NCBI GenBank assembly: GCA_937138625.1
Contig: CAKZPF010000004.1
Span: 372,001-436,000 of the forward strand
Reading direction: 5' to 3'
DNA from: an uncultured Caulobacteraceae bacterium
GTDB lineage: Bacteria; Pseudomonadota; Alphaproteobacteria; Caulobacterales; Caulobacteraceae
DNA length: 64,000 nt
The position numbers and the translations under genes are program-made. The notes beneath the pieces were generated by a model that had not been told where the DNA came from, searched no databases, and saw only the letters and a program-made list of their open reading frames with translations. Positions 45,654-55,605 of the stretch are shown here, in pieces. Numbering within the stretch: position 1 is the first letter of the stretch; each line of letters starts with the position of its first letter.

Positions 45654-47660
45654 ATGAGCACCCTTACCTATCCACACCCCCATGACTTTATGAGCGGTGG
45701 CCATCGGATTGGTCAGCTGGTGGCCAGTTTTGACGCCCCTTCCTCGCTTGGTGGGGTGATGGCAAACGCCGGGCAACCCATCCCGCAAGCCTTTTCAGAT
45801 CCCCAGCATCAAATCACATATTTGGCCGGCAGTATGGGGCGAGAAACCCTAGCTCAAATCGTCGATAAGGTCGCGGCCCAGTATGGCTTGAACCAAACCG
45901 AGCGCAAACATCTCGAAACCGATCTTCGTCAGCAGGTGGGAAATTTCAGTCAAGCTTTAGACCATATAGTTTTCACGCCTTCACAGCCAAAATATTTATC
46001 CATCACCTTGCCATCTGGATCGGTTTATAACCCGGCAGCCCAATATTTTCAGAACACTGCCACCCCAAGCGTGCCCATAATTTCGGATGGCAACGGCGTG
46101 CAAGTGCGTGCTCGATATGTGTCGGCCGGAACCTCCCTCGGGGCCCTATGGCAGGAGGCCCAACAGCTGGACCCAAGACTGACACGCGATACCTTCATTG
46201 CTTTGAACGCTGAGCGTTTCGGCTTATTTCCAGCTGTGGCCTCGGCCATCGATATGCGAAACCTGCCCAACGAGACCCCCGTGGATACAGCAGGCCTGGT
46301 GTTCTTGACCACGCCCCAAGTTGATCTGCCTGGGATTGAAGCCATAGCTCAACGCCCTAACAATCGCGAAAAAATCGCCACTTTCCTCAAAGAAGTCCTG
46401 GTCTTGATGGGAGAAAAAATGCCCGAAGAGGCTTACGACGCCTTTGTCAGTGGTGAATTGACTTTATCCGCTGTTGTGGGGGCCGGCCTGTCCCACTATC
46501 TTGGCGGCAGTGCGGCGGCGGCCACGGCGGCGGGAAAGGTCGCTCTGGGGATTGGCAGCTTTCTGACAGGTGCCTTGATGGGCATTTTGAAAAACGCCAC
46601 AGAGTTCGACACCTTGCCAGAGGTTCGCACCTATGCCCGCCAGCTGACCAACGACGGACGCATTCCTGCCCGCGCTTTTGCTCATCTGCTGGCGGGTGGC
46701 ATAGGTGCCCTGGGCTACCGGCCGGTTGTCGCAGGCTTGATGGCACAGGAAACAACCGTTGTGGGGGCTGGGACAGCTGCAAACGTCATCGATATCACAC
46801 CGGGTGCCGCCCGCGCCTTAGCTCCCAACACCTCTGGCCAAATTTCACCCCACGCGATCAATGCGCCCAGCTTGATTTCCGGTCAGACGACGGGCGCCAT
46901 GGGCGGTGCGGTGGCGATGTCTCCCGCCCGTCCCAGTGGGACCTCTCAAAATTTCACCACGCGCTTTGAAAGCTACGTCTCTCCCAACCACCCTAACCTC
47001 CCCGCAGGGTATGTGTCGCCTATGACGGCAGAAACCGCCGCCGAGACTCTGGCCGGTATGATGTATATTCCTGACGGAGCCCGTGTCACGGTCTATGAGC
47101 AGATCACTCGGCACAATTCTCGACCAATGATGAGCTATCAAGTCTCGGTCAACCATCCTTATTTTGATGAGCATGGTTATGTCGTAGACTTTGTCTATCC
47201 CCTGCAGTTTGGAGGGATGCCGTCTTGTGAAACCATCATCATTGACCAGCTGTATGTAGACATTGGTGCCTCGGGACAAGGCCATGGATTGCAGACCTTA
47301 GTGGATTTGGTGCGTTTCGGGGTTCGCGATGGGGCCAAATCCATCCGGATGAAAGCGGAAGGATACTATGACCCACCCGGCATGAACCCACGGGCCATTT
47401 ACCAAGATGCGGGCGGGGCCACCGTGTGGCCACGGATGGGGTTTGATACCTACCTACACCCTTTTGAGGAAGCGATCCCCGCGCAGTTCCAGCATCGCGG
47501 CACCCTGCAGTCTTTGTTATCAACCGCAGATGGACGCGCCTGGTGGGCAGAAAACAATTTCACGCTTCCCCTGGTCTTTGACCTCAGGGGTGGCAGCCAA
47601 AGCCGACAAATCCTCAGAACCTATGCTACGGAACGGGGATATGAAGCCCATGGGCTTTAG
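45654..47660 (+). CDS. LysM-like/GNAT-like fusion protein, function unknown (668 aa)
   Basis: No signal peptide. At about residues 149-230 lies a diverged LysM-like stretch (SAGTSLGALWQEAQQL ... FIALNAERFG ... GLVFLTTP). A Gly/Ala-rich hydrophobic segment (about 275-310, with AAAATAAGKVALGIG) could span or insert in a membrane. The C-terminal part (about 500-610) has a GNAT-like acetyl-CoA motif: DQLYVDIGASGQGHGLQTL, FGVRDGAKSIRMKA, and later WPRMGF in the position of the usual YxxxGF. The combination of LysM-like, hydrophobic and acyltransferase-like parts in one protein suggests an effector or toxin-like architecture, but no partner or immunity gene is recognised next to it. Preceded by an AT-rich 111-bp region; converges with rpoH. 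Confidence 0.65.
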   Translation: MSTLTYPHPHDFMSGGHRIGQLVASFDAPSSLGGVMANAGQPIPQAFSDPQHQITYLAGSMGRETLAQIVDKVAAQYGLNQTERKHLETDLRQQVGNFSQALDHIVFTPSQPKYLSITLPSGSVYNPAAQYFQNTATPSVPIISDGNGVQVRARYVSAGTSLGALWQEAQQLDPRLTRDTFIALNAERFGLFPAVASAIDMRNLPNETPVDTAGLVFLTTPQVDLPGIEAIAQRPNNREKIATFLKEVLVLMGEKMPEEAYDAFVSGELTLSAVVGAGLSHYLGGSAAAATAAGKVALGIGSFLTGALMGILKNATEFDTLPEVRTYARQLTNDGRIPARAFAHLLAGGIGALGYRPVVAGLMAQETTVVGAGTAANVIDITPGAARALAPNTSGQISPHAINAPSLISGQTTGAMGGAVAMSPARPSGTSQNFTTRFESYVSPNHPNLPAGYVSPMTAETAAETLAGMMYIPDGARVTVYEQITRHNSRPMMSYQVSVNHPYFDEHGYVVDFVYPLQFGGMPSCETIIIDQLYVDIGASGQGHGLQTLVDLVRFGVRDGAKSIRMKAEGYYDPPGMNPRAIYQDAGGATVWPRMGFDTYLHPFEEAIPAQFQHRGTLQSLLSTADGRAWWAENNFTLPLVFDLRGGSQSRQILRTYATERGYEAHGL

Positions 47661-47671
47661 GGATTTCTGAA

Positions 47672-48568
47672 CTAGACGCGCGCCTCTGCGGCCTGAACGC
47701 GCACAGCCTCTTCCAATTTTTCAAGCGCCCGGGCTTCGATCTGCCGGATACGTTCGCGACTGACGTTGAATTCCTGAGCCAAGTCTTCGAGTGTTAAAGC
47801 GGGCTCTTCGAGACGTCGGGCGGTGATGATGCGCTGCTCGCGTTCGTTCAACTCGCCCAAGGCGCTCATCAACATCTCTCGCCGGGCATCATACTCTTGG
47901 TCTTCGGCCAGTTGATGTTCAATGGTGGGGCTGTCGTCGGTCAGCCAGTCTTGCCACTCGGCGGCGCCATCGCCATCGGATTTTAAACTGGCATTTAACG
48001 AGCTATCACCACCGCCTGACATCCGGCGGTTCATGTCCACGACTTCATGCTCGCTGACATCGAGCTTTTGGGCGATTTTTTTCACATGCTCGGGGCTGAG
48101 GTCCCCCTCCTCCAAGGCCTGAATTTTGCCTTTCAGACGCCGCAAGTTGAAAAACAGTTTTTTCTGCGCCGCGGTGGTGCCAATTTTCACCAGTGACCAA
48201 GAGCGCAAGACATATTCCTGAATCGAGGCCTTGATCCACCACATGGCATAGGTGGCCAGACGAAACCCTTTGTCCGGGTCAAACTTTTTCACCGCCTGCA
48301 TCAGGCCGATGTTGCCCTCGGAAATCACTTCGCCCATAGGCAAACCATACCCCCGATAGCCCATGGCCACCTTGGCCGACAGACGCAAATGCGAGGTCAC
48401 AAGCTTTTGGGCCGCCTGCAAATCGCCATCTTGCTGCCATTGCTTGGCGAGCGTGAACTCCTCGTCTTTCGAGAGCATGGGAAATTTGCGGATCTCGGCC
48501 AAATAGCGGCTCAGCCCGTCTTCAGGGGACAGGGTTAGGGCAGTGGCGGTTGGGGTTAGGTTGCTCAT
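47672..48568 (-). CDS. rpoH: Heat-shock sigma factor RpoH (sigma-32)
   Basis: 298 residues. Regions 2.1-2.4 (EGNIGLMQAVKKFDPDKGFR, ATYAMWWIKASIQEYVLRSW in consecutive order), the RpoH box QKKLFFNLRRLKGKIQ, and region 4.2 ERIRQIEARALEKLEEAV. Start at 48568 (MSNLTP). It directly follows rluD, the usual alphaproteobacterial pairing. FtsH, a known RpoH protease, is encoded at 36576. Confidence 0.95.
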   Translation of the reverse strand: MSNLTPTATALTLSPEDGLSRYLAEIRKFPMLSKDEEFTLAKQWQQDGDLQAAQKLVTSHLRLSAKVAMGYRGYGLPMGEVISEGNIGLMQAVKKFDPDKGFRLATYAMWWIKASIQEYVLRSWSLVKIGTTAAQKKLFFNLRRLKGKIQALEEGDLSPEHVKKIAQKLDVSEHEVVDMNRRMSGGGDSSLNASLKSDGDGAAEWQDWLTDDSPTIEHQLAEDQEYDARREMLMSALGELNEREQRIITARRLEEPALTLEDLAQEFNVSRERIRQIEARALEKLEEAVRVQAAEARV

Positions 48569-48622
48569 AGGGTTCTTATGACCTTCCTCTGCGGCAAAAC
48601 TGTGGCCAGCCACATGATAAGT

Positions 48623-49615
48623 CTAAAGACTTTGTAAGGCGGTGATTAAGTCCTGCATATCCTGGGGCGGGTGCCGGTGGAATTCAAGGGGCTTGCCACT
48701 TTCTGGGTGCACAAAGCCCAAACGCGCGGCATGCAAAGCCTGACGTGCAAACCCAGTTTGCGCCAGCACCTGTTGCACCGCACAGCTGGGATGGCCCGAG
48801 CCATAAACCGGGTCCCCCAACAGCGGATGTCCCACATGGGCCATATGCACCCGGATCTGGTGGGTGCGCCCCGTTTCCAAATGGCAATGCAACAAAGCAG
48901 CATCGGCGTTTTGACCAGCGCCATAAACCTCTTGGGTGTCGTAATTGGTGATGGCGAGCTTGCCGGCGGCCTCGCTGACCACAGCCATTTTTTGTCGATT
49001 AAACCGCGAACGCGCCAAATGCGTGGTGATTTTCCCCCCATCATGTTTGGGCACCCCCCGCACCACTGCATGATACAGGCGCTTGGTGGTGCGGGCGGCA
49101 AATTGCGCACTTAGGGCCTGGTGCGCCTGATCGGTCTTGGCGCAGACGACAATGCCAGAGGTATCTTTATCGAGACGATGCACAATGCCCGGACGCTCGA
49201 TGCCACCAATGCCTGAAAGGCTACCGGCGCAATGATGCAGCAAAGCATTGACCACTGTGCCATCGGGCTGACCAGCCCCTGGATGCATCGATAAGCCCGC
49301 CGGTTTGTTGATGACAATCAGATGCGCATCTTCAAACACCACATCCAACGGTATGTCCTGGGCCATGGGATTGGCTGGTGCCACAGGGGGCACGATCAGA
49401 ACAATCTCGTCCCCCGTTTGCACCTTATGTTTTGGCGTGGTCACGCCTTGCCCAGCCACCGTCACCTGGCCCTCGGCAATCAAAGCTTGCAGCCGGGACC
49501 GACTGAAGACTGATACCTCCGCCAGCCATTTGTCCAAACGTTCACCAGCCTGATCTTCTGTCACGGTCCAGCGATGCGGTGTGCCGCAGGTGTGGTCGTC
49601 TGGGCTCGAGGTCAC
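48623..49615 (-). CDS. rluD: 23S rRNA pseudouridine synthase RluD
   Basis: 330 residues with an N-terminal S4 domain (GERLDKWLAEVSVFSRSRLQ) and the catalytic HRLDKDTSGIVVCAKT containing the essential Asp, then GRTHQIRVHMAHVGHPLLGD. Makes pseudouridines in helix 69 of 23S rRNA. The start is a GTG, three bases after the preceding gene's stop. Confidence 0.93.
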   Translation of the reverse strand: MTSSPDDHTCGTPHRWTVTEDQAGERLDKWLAEVSVFSRSRLQALIAEGQVTVAGQGVTTPKHKVQTGDEIVLIVPPVAPANPMAQDIPLDVVFEDAHLIVINKPAGLSMHPGAGQPDGTVVNALLHHCAGSLSGIGGIERPGIVHRLDKDTSGIVVCAKTDQAHQALSAQFAARTTKRLYHAVVRGVPKHDGGKITTHLARSRFNRQKMAVVSEAAGKLAITNYDTQEVYGAGQNADAALLHCHLETGRTHQIRVHMAHVGHPLLGDPVYGSGHPSCAVQQVLAQTGFARQALHAARLGFVHPESGKPLEFHRHPPQDMQDLITALQSL

Positions 49616-49618
49616 GGC

Positions 49619-50185
49619 CTAGTCAAGCACCGCGATGTGCGATGTCTCATGCACGGCCACGTCTTGGGTGCTGACGGCAAGAGCCACGGCATGCGCCGTG
49701 TAGGCAAGCTCGTGATCCTGGGGAAGCTCATGGGCGGCAATTGATATGGCCATACCCTGTAGCATCACACTGGTTTCCGCCATATCCTGATCAAGTTCAG
49801 TTTCTGCTTTGGGCAAGTCCGCTTGACGGCGATATAGCTCGTCAAGTGCACTCAAAAAATCACCATACAACCCTTGCCCAAAGGCCGGGGTTTCCATCAA
49901 CTCGGTGGCTTCCTCAACATTCACATCCAGGACAGGGATCACGTCCCGTTCGGAATTGGCCAGCTGGTAAAGCTGATATTCCGGCACGCCATCATGATCC
50001 AAGTCTTGTTCGGTTTGCAGGGCCAGTTGATAACCCTTTTCGACCAAATCATCACGCAGCTTGGCCCCTGCACCCTCGCCGTTCAAGGCTTTGGCAAAGG
50101 CATCCGGCGACATATCTTGGGCCGCGTGACGCAGCAAAGCCACGGCCTCTTCGCGGGATGTCGGGGATATCAGCATCACGGTCAA
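49619..50185 (-). CDS. Hypothetical protein with one EF-hand-like loop (188 aa)
   Basis: Mostly helical, acidic, without signal peptide. One loop reads DLDHDGVPEYQLYQL (about 62-76), similar in style to DVTMDGIPDLVW and DIDADGIADYM in the low-complexity proteins at 3.9-6.5 kb. The C-terminal half is His/Glu-containing helical sequence (AISIAAHELPQDHELAY). It sits between folE (4 bp) and rluD (3 bp) as an intact operon member. Family unknown. Confidence 0.65.
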   Translation of the reverse strand: MTVMLISPTSREEAVALLRHAAQDMSPDAFAKALNGEGAGAKLRDDLVEKGYQLALQTEQDLDHDGVPEYQLYQLANSERDVIPVLDVNVEEATELMETPAFGQGLYGDFLSALDELYRRQADLPKAETELDQDMAETSVMLQGMAISIAAHELPQDHELAYTAHAVALAVSTQDVAVHETSHIAVLD

Positions 50186-50189
50186 GTCC

Positions 50190-50828
50190 TTATGACTTTT
50201 GCTCGATCAAACGCAGGAACCGACCGCGCAACTCGGCATCGGTCTTAAAGGCGCCCGTGAAGGTGGTGGTGGTGGTCGAAACGCGCGGTTTGTGCACGCC
50301 ACGTGTGGTCATGCACTGGTGCTTGGCGTCCACCAAAACCGCAACGCCTAAGGGCTCAAGGGCCGTGGTGATGGCATCGGCGATCTGGGCGGTCATGGTT
50401 TCCTGAGTTTGCAAACGCTTGGCGAAAATGTCCAAAACGCGGGCAATCTTGCTCAGGCCCACAACACGTTTATTGGGCAAATAGGCAATGTGCGCCACGC
50501 CAATGATGGGCACCATGTGGTGCTCGCAGTGGCTTTCGAAATCCATATCACGCAGCAGGACCATATCATCATAGCCCTCGACCTCTTCAAAGGTCCGGCT
50601 GAGCTCATGATCCGCATCGGCTTTGTAGCCCGAGAAAAATTCCTCATAGGCCTCGACCACGCGCTTGGGCGTGTCGATCAGCCCTTCACGCGTGGGATCA
50701 TCGCCAGCCCAAGCCAGCAAAGTGCGGACGGCGGCCATAGCCTCGTCTTTGGTCGGGCGAGCAGTGGCCATCAGAGAGGCGCCGTGCGTTTGGGTATCCA
50801 TCAGATTTGGGTCCTTTGTTTCAGCCAT
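50190..50828 (-). CDS. folE: GTP cyclohydrolase I
   Basis: First step of pterin synthesis from GTP. 212 residues: [17 protein letters not shown], zinc and catalytic residues in [20 protein letters not shown], and [11 protein letters not shown] near the C-terminus with the second Cys ligand. Start at 50828 (MAETKDPN) chosen; Met at 50801 is an alternative. Together with folP (38529) it marks folate synthesis. Confidence 0.94.
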   Translation of the reverse strand: MAETKDPNLMDTQTHGASLMATARPTKDEAMAAVRTLLAWAGDDPTREGLIDTPKRVVEAYEEFFSGYKADADHELSRTFEEVEGYDDMVLLRDMDFESHCEHHMVPIIGVAHIAYLPNKRVVGLSKIARVLDIFAKRLQTQETMTAQIADAITTALEPLGVAVLVDAKHQCMTTRGVHKPRVSTTTTTFTGAFKTDAELRGRFLRLIEQKS

Positions 50829-51000
50829 AGATCTGGTCTTTTCGTTCACAATGCGATTGGGCCCGGGGTCTTCAGCTTGAATATGACTAAGCACCAAGGG
50901 GCCACGACCCCCGTCCTTTACACAGAAAAAACCCAGTAGAAAAGTCGGAAATTTCTTTTCAACTTTACAAAATGGTCAGGCTTAAGGCAAATCAGGGGCC

Positions 51001-52377
51001 ATGAGCCTACATCTTTACAACACTTTGCATCGCAAAAAGCAGCCTTTTGTGCCCATCGACCCCAAGCGCGTGACGCTGTATGTTTGTGGGCCCACCGTCT
51101 ATTCCTATGCCCATATTGGCAACGCCCGCGCGGCCATGGCGGGGGATCTGGTGTTTCGCATGTTGCGCCACCATTACGGGCCCGACCATGTGGTCTATGC
51201 CCGCAACATCACGGATGTGGACGACAAAATCAACGCCGCCGCCCAAGCCGAGGGCGTCGACATTTCTGTTATTACCAACAAATTCGCCGAAATCTATCAA
51301 GATGATATGCGCGCCTTGAACATGCTCGACCCCACACTCGAGCCTCGCGCCACTGATCACATCCCCGAGATGATCACCACCATCCAGGCCTTGGTGGACA
51401 AGGGTCATGCCTATGTCGCCGAGGGGCACGTGCTGTTTTCAACCGGGTCTTTTGAACGGTACGGCGCGCTTTCAGGTCGCAATCTCGATGATATGATCGC
51501 CGGCAGCCGTGTCGAGGTGGCGCCCTATAAAAAAGCCCCGACGGATTTTGTGTTGTGGAAACCCTCGAAACCTGGCGAGCCCGTATGGGATAGCCCCTTT
51601 GGTGCGGGGCGGCCCGGCTGGCACTTGGAATGCACAGCCATGATCGCCAAAAACCTCGGCATCCCTTTTGACATTCACGGCGGCGGACACGATCTGATTT
51701 TCCCCCACCACGAAAACGAGGTGGCCCAGGGCTGCTGTGCCCACGGCGAGGAGACCTATGCCCGGTTTTGGGTGCACAATGGTTTTTTGACTATGGACAG
51801 CGAAAAAATGTCCAAGTCATTGGGCAATGTCACCTTGGTGCATGACCTGATCAAAACTTACCCAGGCGAAGTGCTGCGCTGGGCCCTGCTGGCTGGGCAT
51901 TATCGCGCCCCGCTGGATTGGACAGACGCCGGTCTGCAACAAGCCAAAAGCGCCCTGGATAAACTGTATGGTGTGTTGCAGCGGGCGGATGATATCCACG
52001 CCCCCCCTGGCGCCCCTAGCCCCGCATTGGTGGCCGCCATGGATGACGACCTGAACACGCCCCAAGCCTATGCCGAGCTGTTTGCCCTGGCCAAGGCTTT
52101 GGAGACCGCCTCGTCCCCGGAAGAAAAGGAAGAACGAAAAGGACAGCTTTTGGCCTCGGGGCATCTGCTGGGATTTTTGCAGACTGATGCTGCTGATTGG
52201 TTTGCGGGCAACACCGACGGCGATGACATTGCCAAGATCGAGGCCCTGATCGCCAAACGCCAACAGGCCCGCGCCGAGAAAAACTGGGCCGCGGCTGACG
52301 CCGCCCGCGACGAGTTGACCGCCATGGGTATCGAGGTCTTGGACGGCCCCCAAGGCACCACCTGGCGGAAGGTCTGA
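51001..52377 (+). CDS. cysS: Cysteinyl-tRNA synthetase
   Basis: 458 residues. Class I synthetase with CGPTVYSYAHIGNARA (HIGH variant and zinc Cys), GWHLECTAM, HGGGHDLIFPHHENE and the KMSKS loop SEKMSKSLGN. AGGGG precedes the ATG. It diverges from folE; the 170-bp gap holds both promoters but no clear consensus. Confidence 0.96.
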   Translation: MSLHLYNTLHRKKQPFVPIDPKRVTLYVCGPTVYSYAHIGNARAAMAGDLVFRMLRHHYGPDHVVYARNITDVDDKINAAAQAEGVDISVITNKFAEIYQDDMRALNMLDPTLEPRATDHIPEMITTIQALVDKGHAYVAEGHVLFSTGSFERYGALSGRNLDDMIAGSRVEVAPYKKAPTDFVLWKPSKPGEPVWDSPFGAGRPGWHLECTAMIAKNLGIPFDIHGGGHDLIFPHHENEVAQGCCAHGEETYARFWVHNGFLTMDSEKMSKSLGNVTLVHDLIKTYPGEVLRWALLAGHYRAPLDWTDAGLQQAKSALDKLYGVLQRADDIHAPPGAPSPALVAAMDDDLNTPQAYAELFALAKALETASSPEEKEERKGQLLASGHLLGFLQTDAADWFAGNTDGDDIAKIEALIAKRQQARAEKNWAAADAARDELTAMGIEVLDGPQGTTWRKV

Positions 52378-52433
52378 ATCCCACGGTCGTCTTGCCCCTT
52401 GCCGCCTAGCCCTTACGGGAGTATGCCGTTCGC

Positions 52434-52928
52434 ATGTTTGGTTTTCAGAAAATTTGGAAACAGCCCATCCCGCCGCCACAGCGCCCTAAGGGCATCACGC
52501 TGGAGCAGCGCATCGGTATCCAAGCGGCGGCAGAAGACATCTGGCAGACGCTGAGTGATCCCACCACCTGGCAAAGCTGGAGCCCCCTGTGCACGGGCGC
52601 AGAGGGCGTTATTCGTTTTGGCGAGCGGCTGAAGCTGCAGCATACGTTGGGCCCCCTCAGTCGGGAAATCCATGTTGAGATCATCGAATGGGAACCCGAT
52701 GCGCAAATCGTCTGGCGGGATCACATTCGGGCGGGCGTGCGTTCGATCCGTTACTACGAGCTTGAAAAGCTGTATGATCAAGGCACCATTTTTTGTAGTG
52801 GCGAAATTTTCCAAGGCCCATTGGCCCGGCGCTGGCTGCGTCGCCATGGGGCGCACTATACCAAAGCCATTCAGGCGGAATGCGACACCTTGAAAGCCCT
52901 AATGGAAAGCGGCACATCGTCATCATGA
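52434..52928 (+). CDS. SRPBCC-family (START-like) protein
   Basis: 164 residues with the SRPBCC pattern: IQAAAEDIWQTLSDPTTWQSW, then GPLSREIHVEIIEWEPDAQI, typical of hydrophobic-ligand-binding proteins. Ligand unknown. Overlaps the Fe-S scaffold gene by ATGA, so it may share a transcript with the scaffold, yidD and thrS genes. Confidence 0.75.
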   Translation: MFGFQKIWKQPIPPPQRPKGITLEQRIGIQAAAEDIWQTLSDPTTWQSWSPLCTGAEGVIRFGERLKLQHTLGPLSREIHVEIIEWEPDAQIVWRDHIRAGVRSIRYYELEKLYDQGTIFCSGEIFQGPLARRWLRRHGAHYTKAIQAECDTLKALMESGTSSS

Positions 52929-53356
52929 TTGATGATCTTTACAGTCAACAGATTCTGAAACTGACAGCCAACATTCCCCGCATTGGCCGGCTGGACGCGC
53001 CCCAGGGCTCGGCGGACAAAATCGCCAAACTGTGCGGCAGCCGCATTCATGTGGACCTGTGTCTCGATGGCGATCGCGTCACCGACTATGCCCACGAGGT
53101 CAAGGCCTGTGCTTTGGGTCAGGCCGCCGCCAGCATTTTGGCCAGCCACATCATCGGCGCGAAGGTTTCGGAAATAACCGAGGCCCGCGAGGCCCTGCAC
53201 GCCATGTTGAAAAAGGGCGCCCCCCCACCCGGCGGGCGGTTTATTGACTTGGCGGTTTTGGCACCCATCAAAGACTACCCGCAGCGTCATGCCTCGACGT
53301 GTCTGGCGTTTGATGCCACCGTCGCGGCGATCGAGGGGGCGCAAGCGCGTCTCTGA
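52925..53356 (+). CDS. Iron-sulfur cluster scaffold, IscU/NifU-like
   Basis: 143 residues. Conserved Cys positions in KLCGSRIHVDLCLDGD, HEVKACALGQAAASIL and STCLAF suit the three-Cys scaffold that holds nascent Fe-S clusters. This stand-alone IscU-like group is common near yidD and thrS in alphaproteobacteria. Start by ATGA overlap with the preceding gene. Confidence 0.8.
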   Translation: MIDDLYSQQILKLTANIPRIGRLDAPQGSADKIAKLCGSRIHVDLCLDGDRVTDYAHEVKACALGQAAASILASHIIGAKVSEITEAREALHAMLKKGAPPPGGRFIDLAVLAPIKDYPQRHASTCLAFDATVAAIEGAQARL

Positions 53357-53392
53357 TTGCTTTTTGGTCATGGGTTTGCCAGCATCTGCCCC

Positions 53393-53659
53393 ATGCTCAC
53401 CCGTCTGATCCTTGGCGCGATTTGGTTGTACAAAAAGGCGATCAGCCCCCTGATCCCCATGACCTGTCGATACATGCCCACCTGCGCCGATTACACCGCC
53501 GAGGCCGTGCGCCGACATGGTCCCTTGCGTGGCGCGTGGATGGGTGTAAAACGCATAGGTCGCTGTCATCCCTTGGGGGGGCGCGGCTATGATCCTGTGC
53601 CACCCGTTTGTTTGCCAAAGAAGACCACCGATGACCACCATGACCCAAGCCCAAATTGA
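53393..53659 (+). CDS. yidD: YidD membrane protein insertion factor
   Basis: 88 residues. [17 protein letters not shown], then [19 protein letters not shown] and [15 protein letters not shown] are the YidD hallmarks. It assists the YidC insertase at the inner membrane. Start at 53393 (MLTRLIL). Its 3' end overlaps thrS by 29 bases. Confidence 0.92.
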   Translation: MLTRLILGAIWLYKKAISPLIPMTCRYMPTCADYTAEAVRRHGPLRGAWMGVKRIGRCHPLGGRGYDPVPPVCLPKKTTDDHHDPSPN

Positions 53660-55592
53660 CCTGGAATTTCCTGATGGCAGCCTGAAATCCTTTGCCCCCG
53701 GCACCACTGGGCACGAGGTCGCGACCTCCATCTCGCCATCACTGGCCAAAAAAGCGGTTCTGATTGCCATTGACGACGCGCTTTATGACCTGCATCGCCC
53801 CATCGAGGCGGGCGGCAAAATCCGTATTCTGGATCGCAAGGCGCCTGAGGCACTTGAAGTCATTCGCCACGATTGCGCCCACGTTTTGGCCCAAGCCGTG
53901 CAAGAGCTCTTTCCCGGCACCCAAGTCACCATCGGCCCGGTGATCGAGGATGGCTTTTTCTATGACTTTGCCCGAGACGAGCCCTTCAGTCTTGATGATC
54001 TTGAGGCCATCGAAAAGCGCATGAAGAAAATCGTCGACCAAGACCTGCCGATCACGCGCGAGGTCTGGGATCGTGATGCCGCCATCGCGCATTTCAAAGA
54101 GATGGGCGAACATTATAAGGCCGAAATCATTTCCGACCTGCCGGCGGATGAGACCATCACCATTTACTACCAAGGCCCCAAGGACGATCCCAACAGCTGG
54201 CACGATCTGTGCCGCGGGCCGCACCTGCCCTCAACTCGGCATATCGGCAAAGCCTTCAAGCTGACCAAGTTGGCCGGGGCCTATTGGCGGGGCGATCACC
54301 GCAACGCCATGCTGCAGCGGATCTATGGGGCCTGTTTTGCCAACGAGGATGATCTGCAAGCCTATGTCACCCGTATGGAAGAGGCCGAGAAGCGCGACCA
54401 CCGCAAACTGGGCAAGCATATGGACCTTTTCCACATCCAAGACGAAGCCCGTGGTCAGGTCTTTTGGCACGACAAGGGTTGGACAATTTGGCAAGAGCTT
54501 GAAAACTATATTCGCCGCCGCACCCGCGCCGATGGCTATCAAGAGGTCAAAACGCCGATCATGTTGGACCGGGCGCTGTGGGAAAAGTCGGGCCACTGGG
54601 ACAAGTTCCGCGAGAACATGTTCATCTGCGAAGCCGATGACAGCGCCTTGGCGATCAAGCCCATGAACTGCCCGGCGCACGTGCAAATTTTCAAACAAGG
54701 CATCAAATCATATCGCGACCTGCCCCTGCGTATGGGCGAGTTCGGATCGTGCCACCGGAACGAACCATCGGGCGCTTTGCATGGCATCATGCGGGTGCGG
54801 GGGTTTGTACAAGATGATGCCCATATTTTCTGCCGCGAAGAGCAAATCGAGTCCGAAACCAAACGCTTTATCGACCTGTTATCAAGCTGCTATCGCGACC
54901 TTGGTTTCCCGGAATGGGCTGTCAAATTTTCCGATCGTCCAGAAACCCGTGCGGGCTCTGATGCGGTGTGGGATGCCGCCGAAGAGGCCCTGTTGGCCGC
55001 CACCCGCGCGGCTGGCATTGAACCGGAATTGAACCCTGGCGAAGGGGCCTTTTATGGCCCTAAGCTCGAGTTCGTTTTGAAAGATGCCATTGGGCGGGAA
55101 TGGCAATGTGGTACGCTGCAATGTGACTTTGTTTTGCCTGAACGTTTGGGCGCTGAGTTCATTGACGAGGACAGCAACAAACAACATCCCGTGATGTTGC
55201 ACCGGGCCATTTTGGGCTCGATGGAGCGTTTCATCGGCATTCTGATCGAGCACCACGCCGGCGCCATGCCCCTGTGGTTGTCGCCCGTGTACATTGTGCT
55301 GGCCACCATTACCTCCGAAGCTGATGATTATGCCCGTGAAGTTGAGCAAAAGCTTAAGCACGCGGGTCTGCGGGTGGATATGGATCTGCGCAACGAGAAA
55401 ATCAGCTATAAGGTGCGCGAGCATTCCGTGAACAAGATTCCTGTCATCGCCGCCATCGGTAAAAATGAAGCGGCGGATGGCACCCTGGCTTTGCGGCGTC
55501 TGGGTTCGCAGAAACAAGAGGTCTTGGCCTTGGACGAGGTGATCAACACCCTTGTCGCGGAGGCAACGCCACCGGACCTGAAAACCAAATAA
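53631..55592 (+). CDS. thrS: Threonyl-tRNA synthetase
   Basis: 653 residues: N-terminal TGS domain, editing domain ([17 protein letters not shown]), class II core with zinc ligands around [11 protein letters not shown], and anticodon-binding C-terminus. AAGAAG lies before ATG 53631; the Met nine bases later is possible. Confidence 0.95.
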   Translation: MTTMTQAQIDLEFPDGSLKSFAPGTTGHEVATSISPSLAKKAVLIAIDDALYDLHRPIEAGGKIRILDRKAPEALEVIRHDCAHVLAQAVQELFPGTQVTIGPVIEDGFFYDFARDEPFSLDDLEAIEKRMKKIVDQDLPITREVWDRDAAIAHFKEMGEHYKAEIISDLPADETITIYYQGPKDDPNSWHDLCRGPHLPSTRHIGKAFKLTKLAGAYWRGDHRNAMLQRIYGACFANEDDLQAYVTRMEEAEKRDHRKLGKHMDLFHIQDEARGQVFWHDKGWTIWQELENYIRRRTRADGYQEVKTPIMLDRALWEKSGHWDKFRENMFICEADDSALAIKPMNCPAHVQIFKQGIKSYRDLPLRMGEFGSCHRNEPSGALHGIMRVRGFVQDDAHIFCREEQIESETKRFIDLLSSCYRDLGFPEWAVKFSDRPETRAGSDAVWDAAEEALLAATRAAGIEPELNPGEGAFYGPKLEFVLKDAIGREWQCGTLQCDFVLPERLGAEFIDEDSNKQHPVMLHRAILGSMERFIGILIEHHAGAMPLWLSPVYIVLATITSEADDYAREVEQKLKHAGLRVDMDLRNEKISYKVREHSVNKIPVIAAIGKNEAADGTLALRRLGSQKQEVLALDEVINTLVAEATPPDLKTK

Positions 55593-55605
55593 GGAGCGAC
55601 GATCC

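Noticed and set aside
51618-51635. TGGCAC near an ATGC as a second sigma-54 site
   Set aside because: Lacks TTGC at the right spacing and lies inside cysS.
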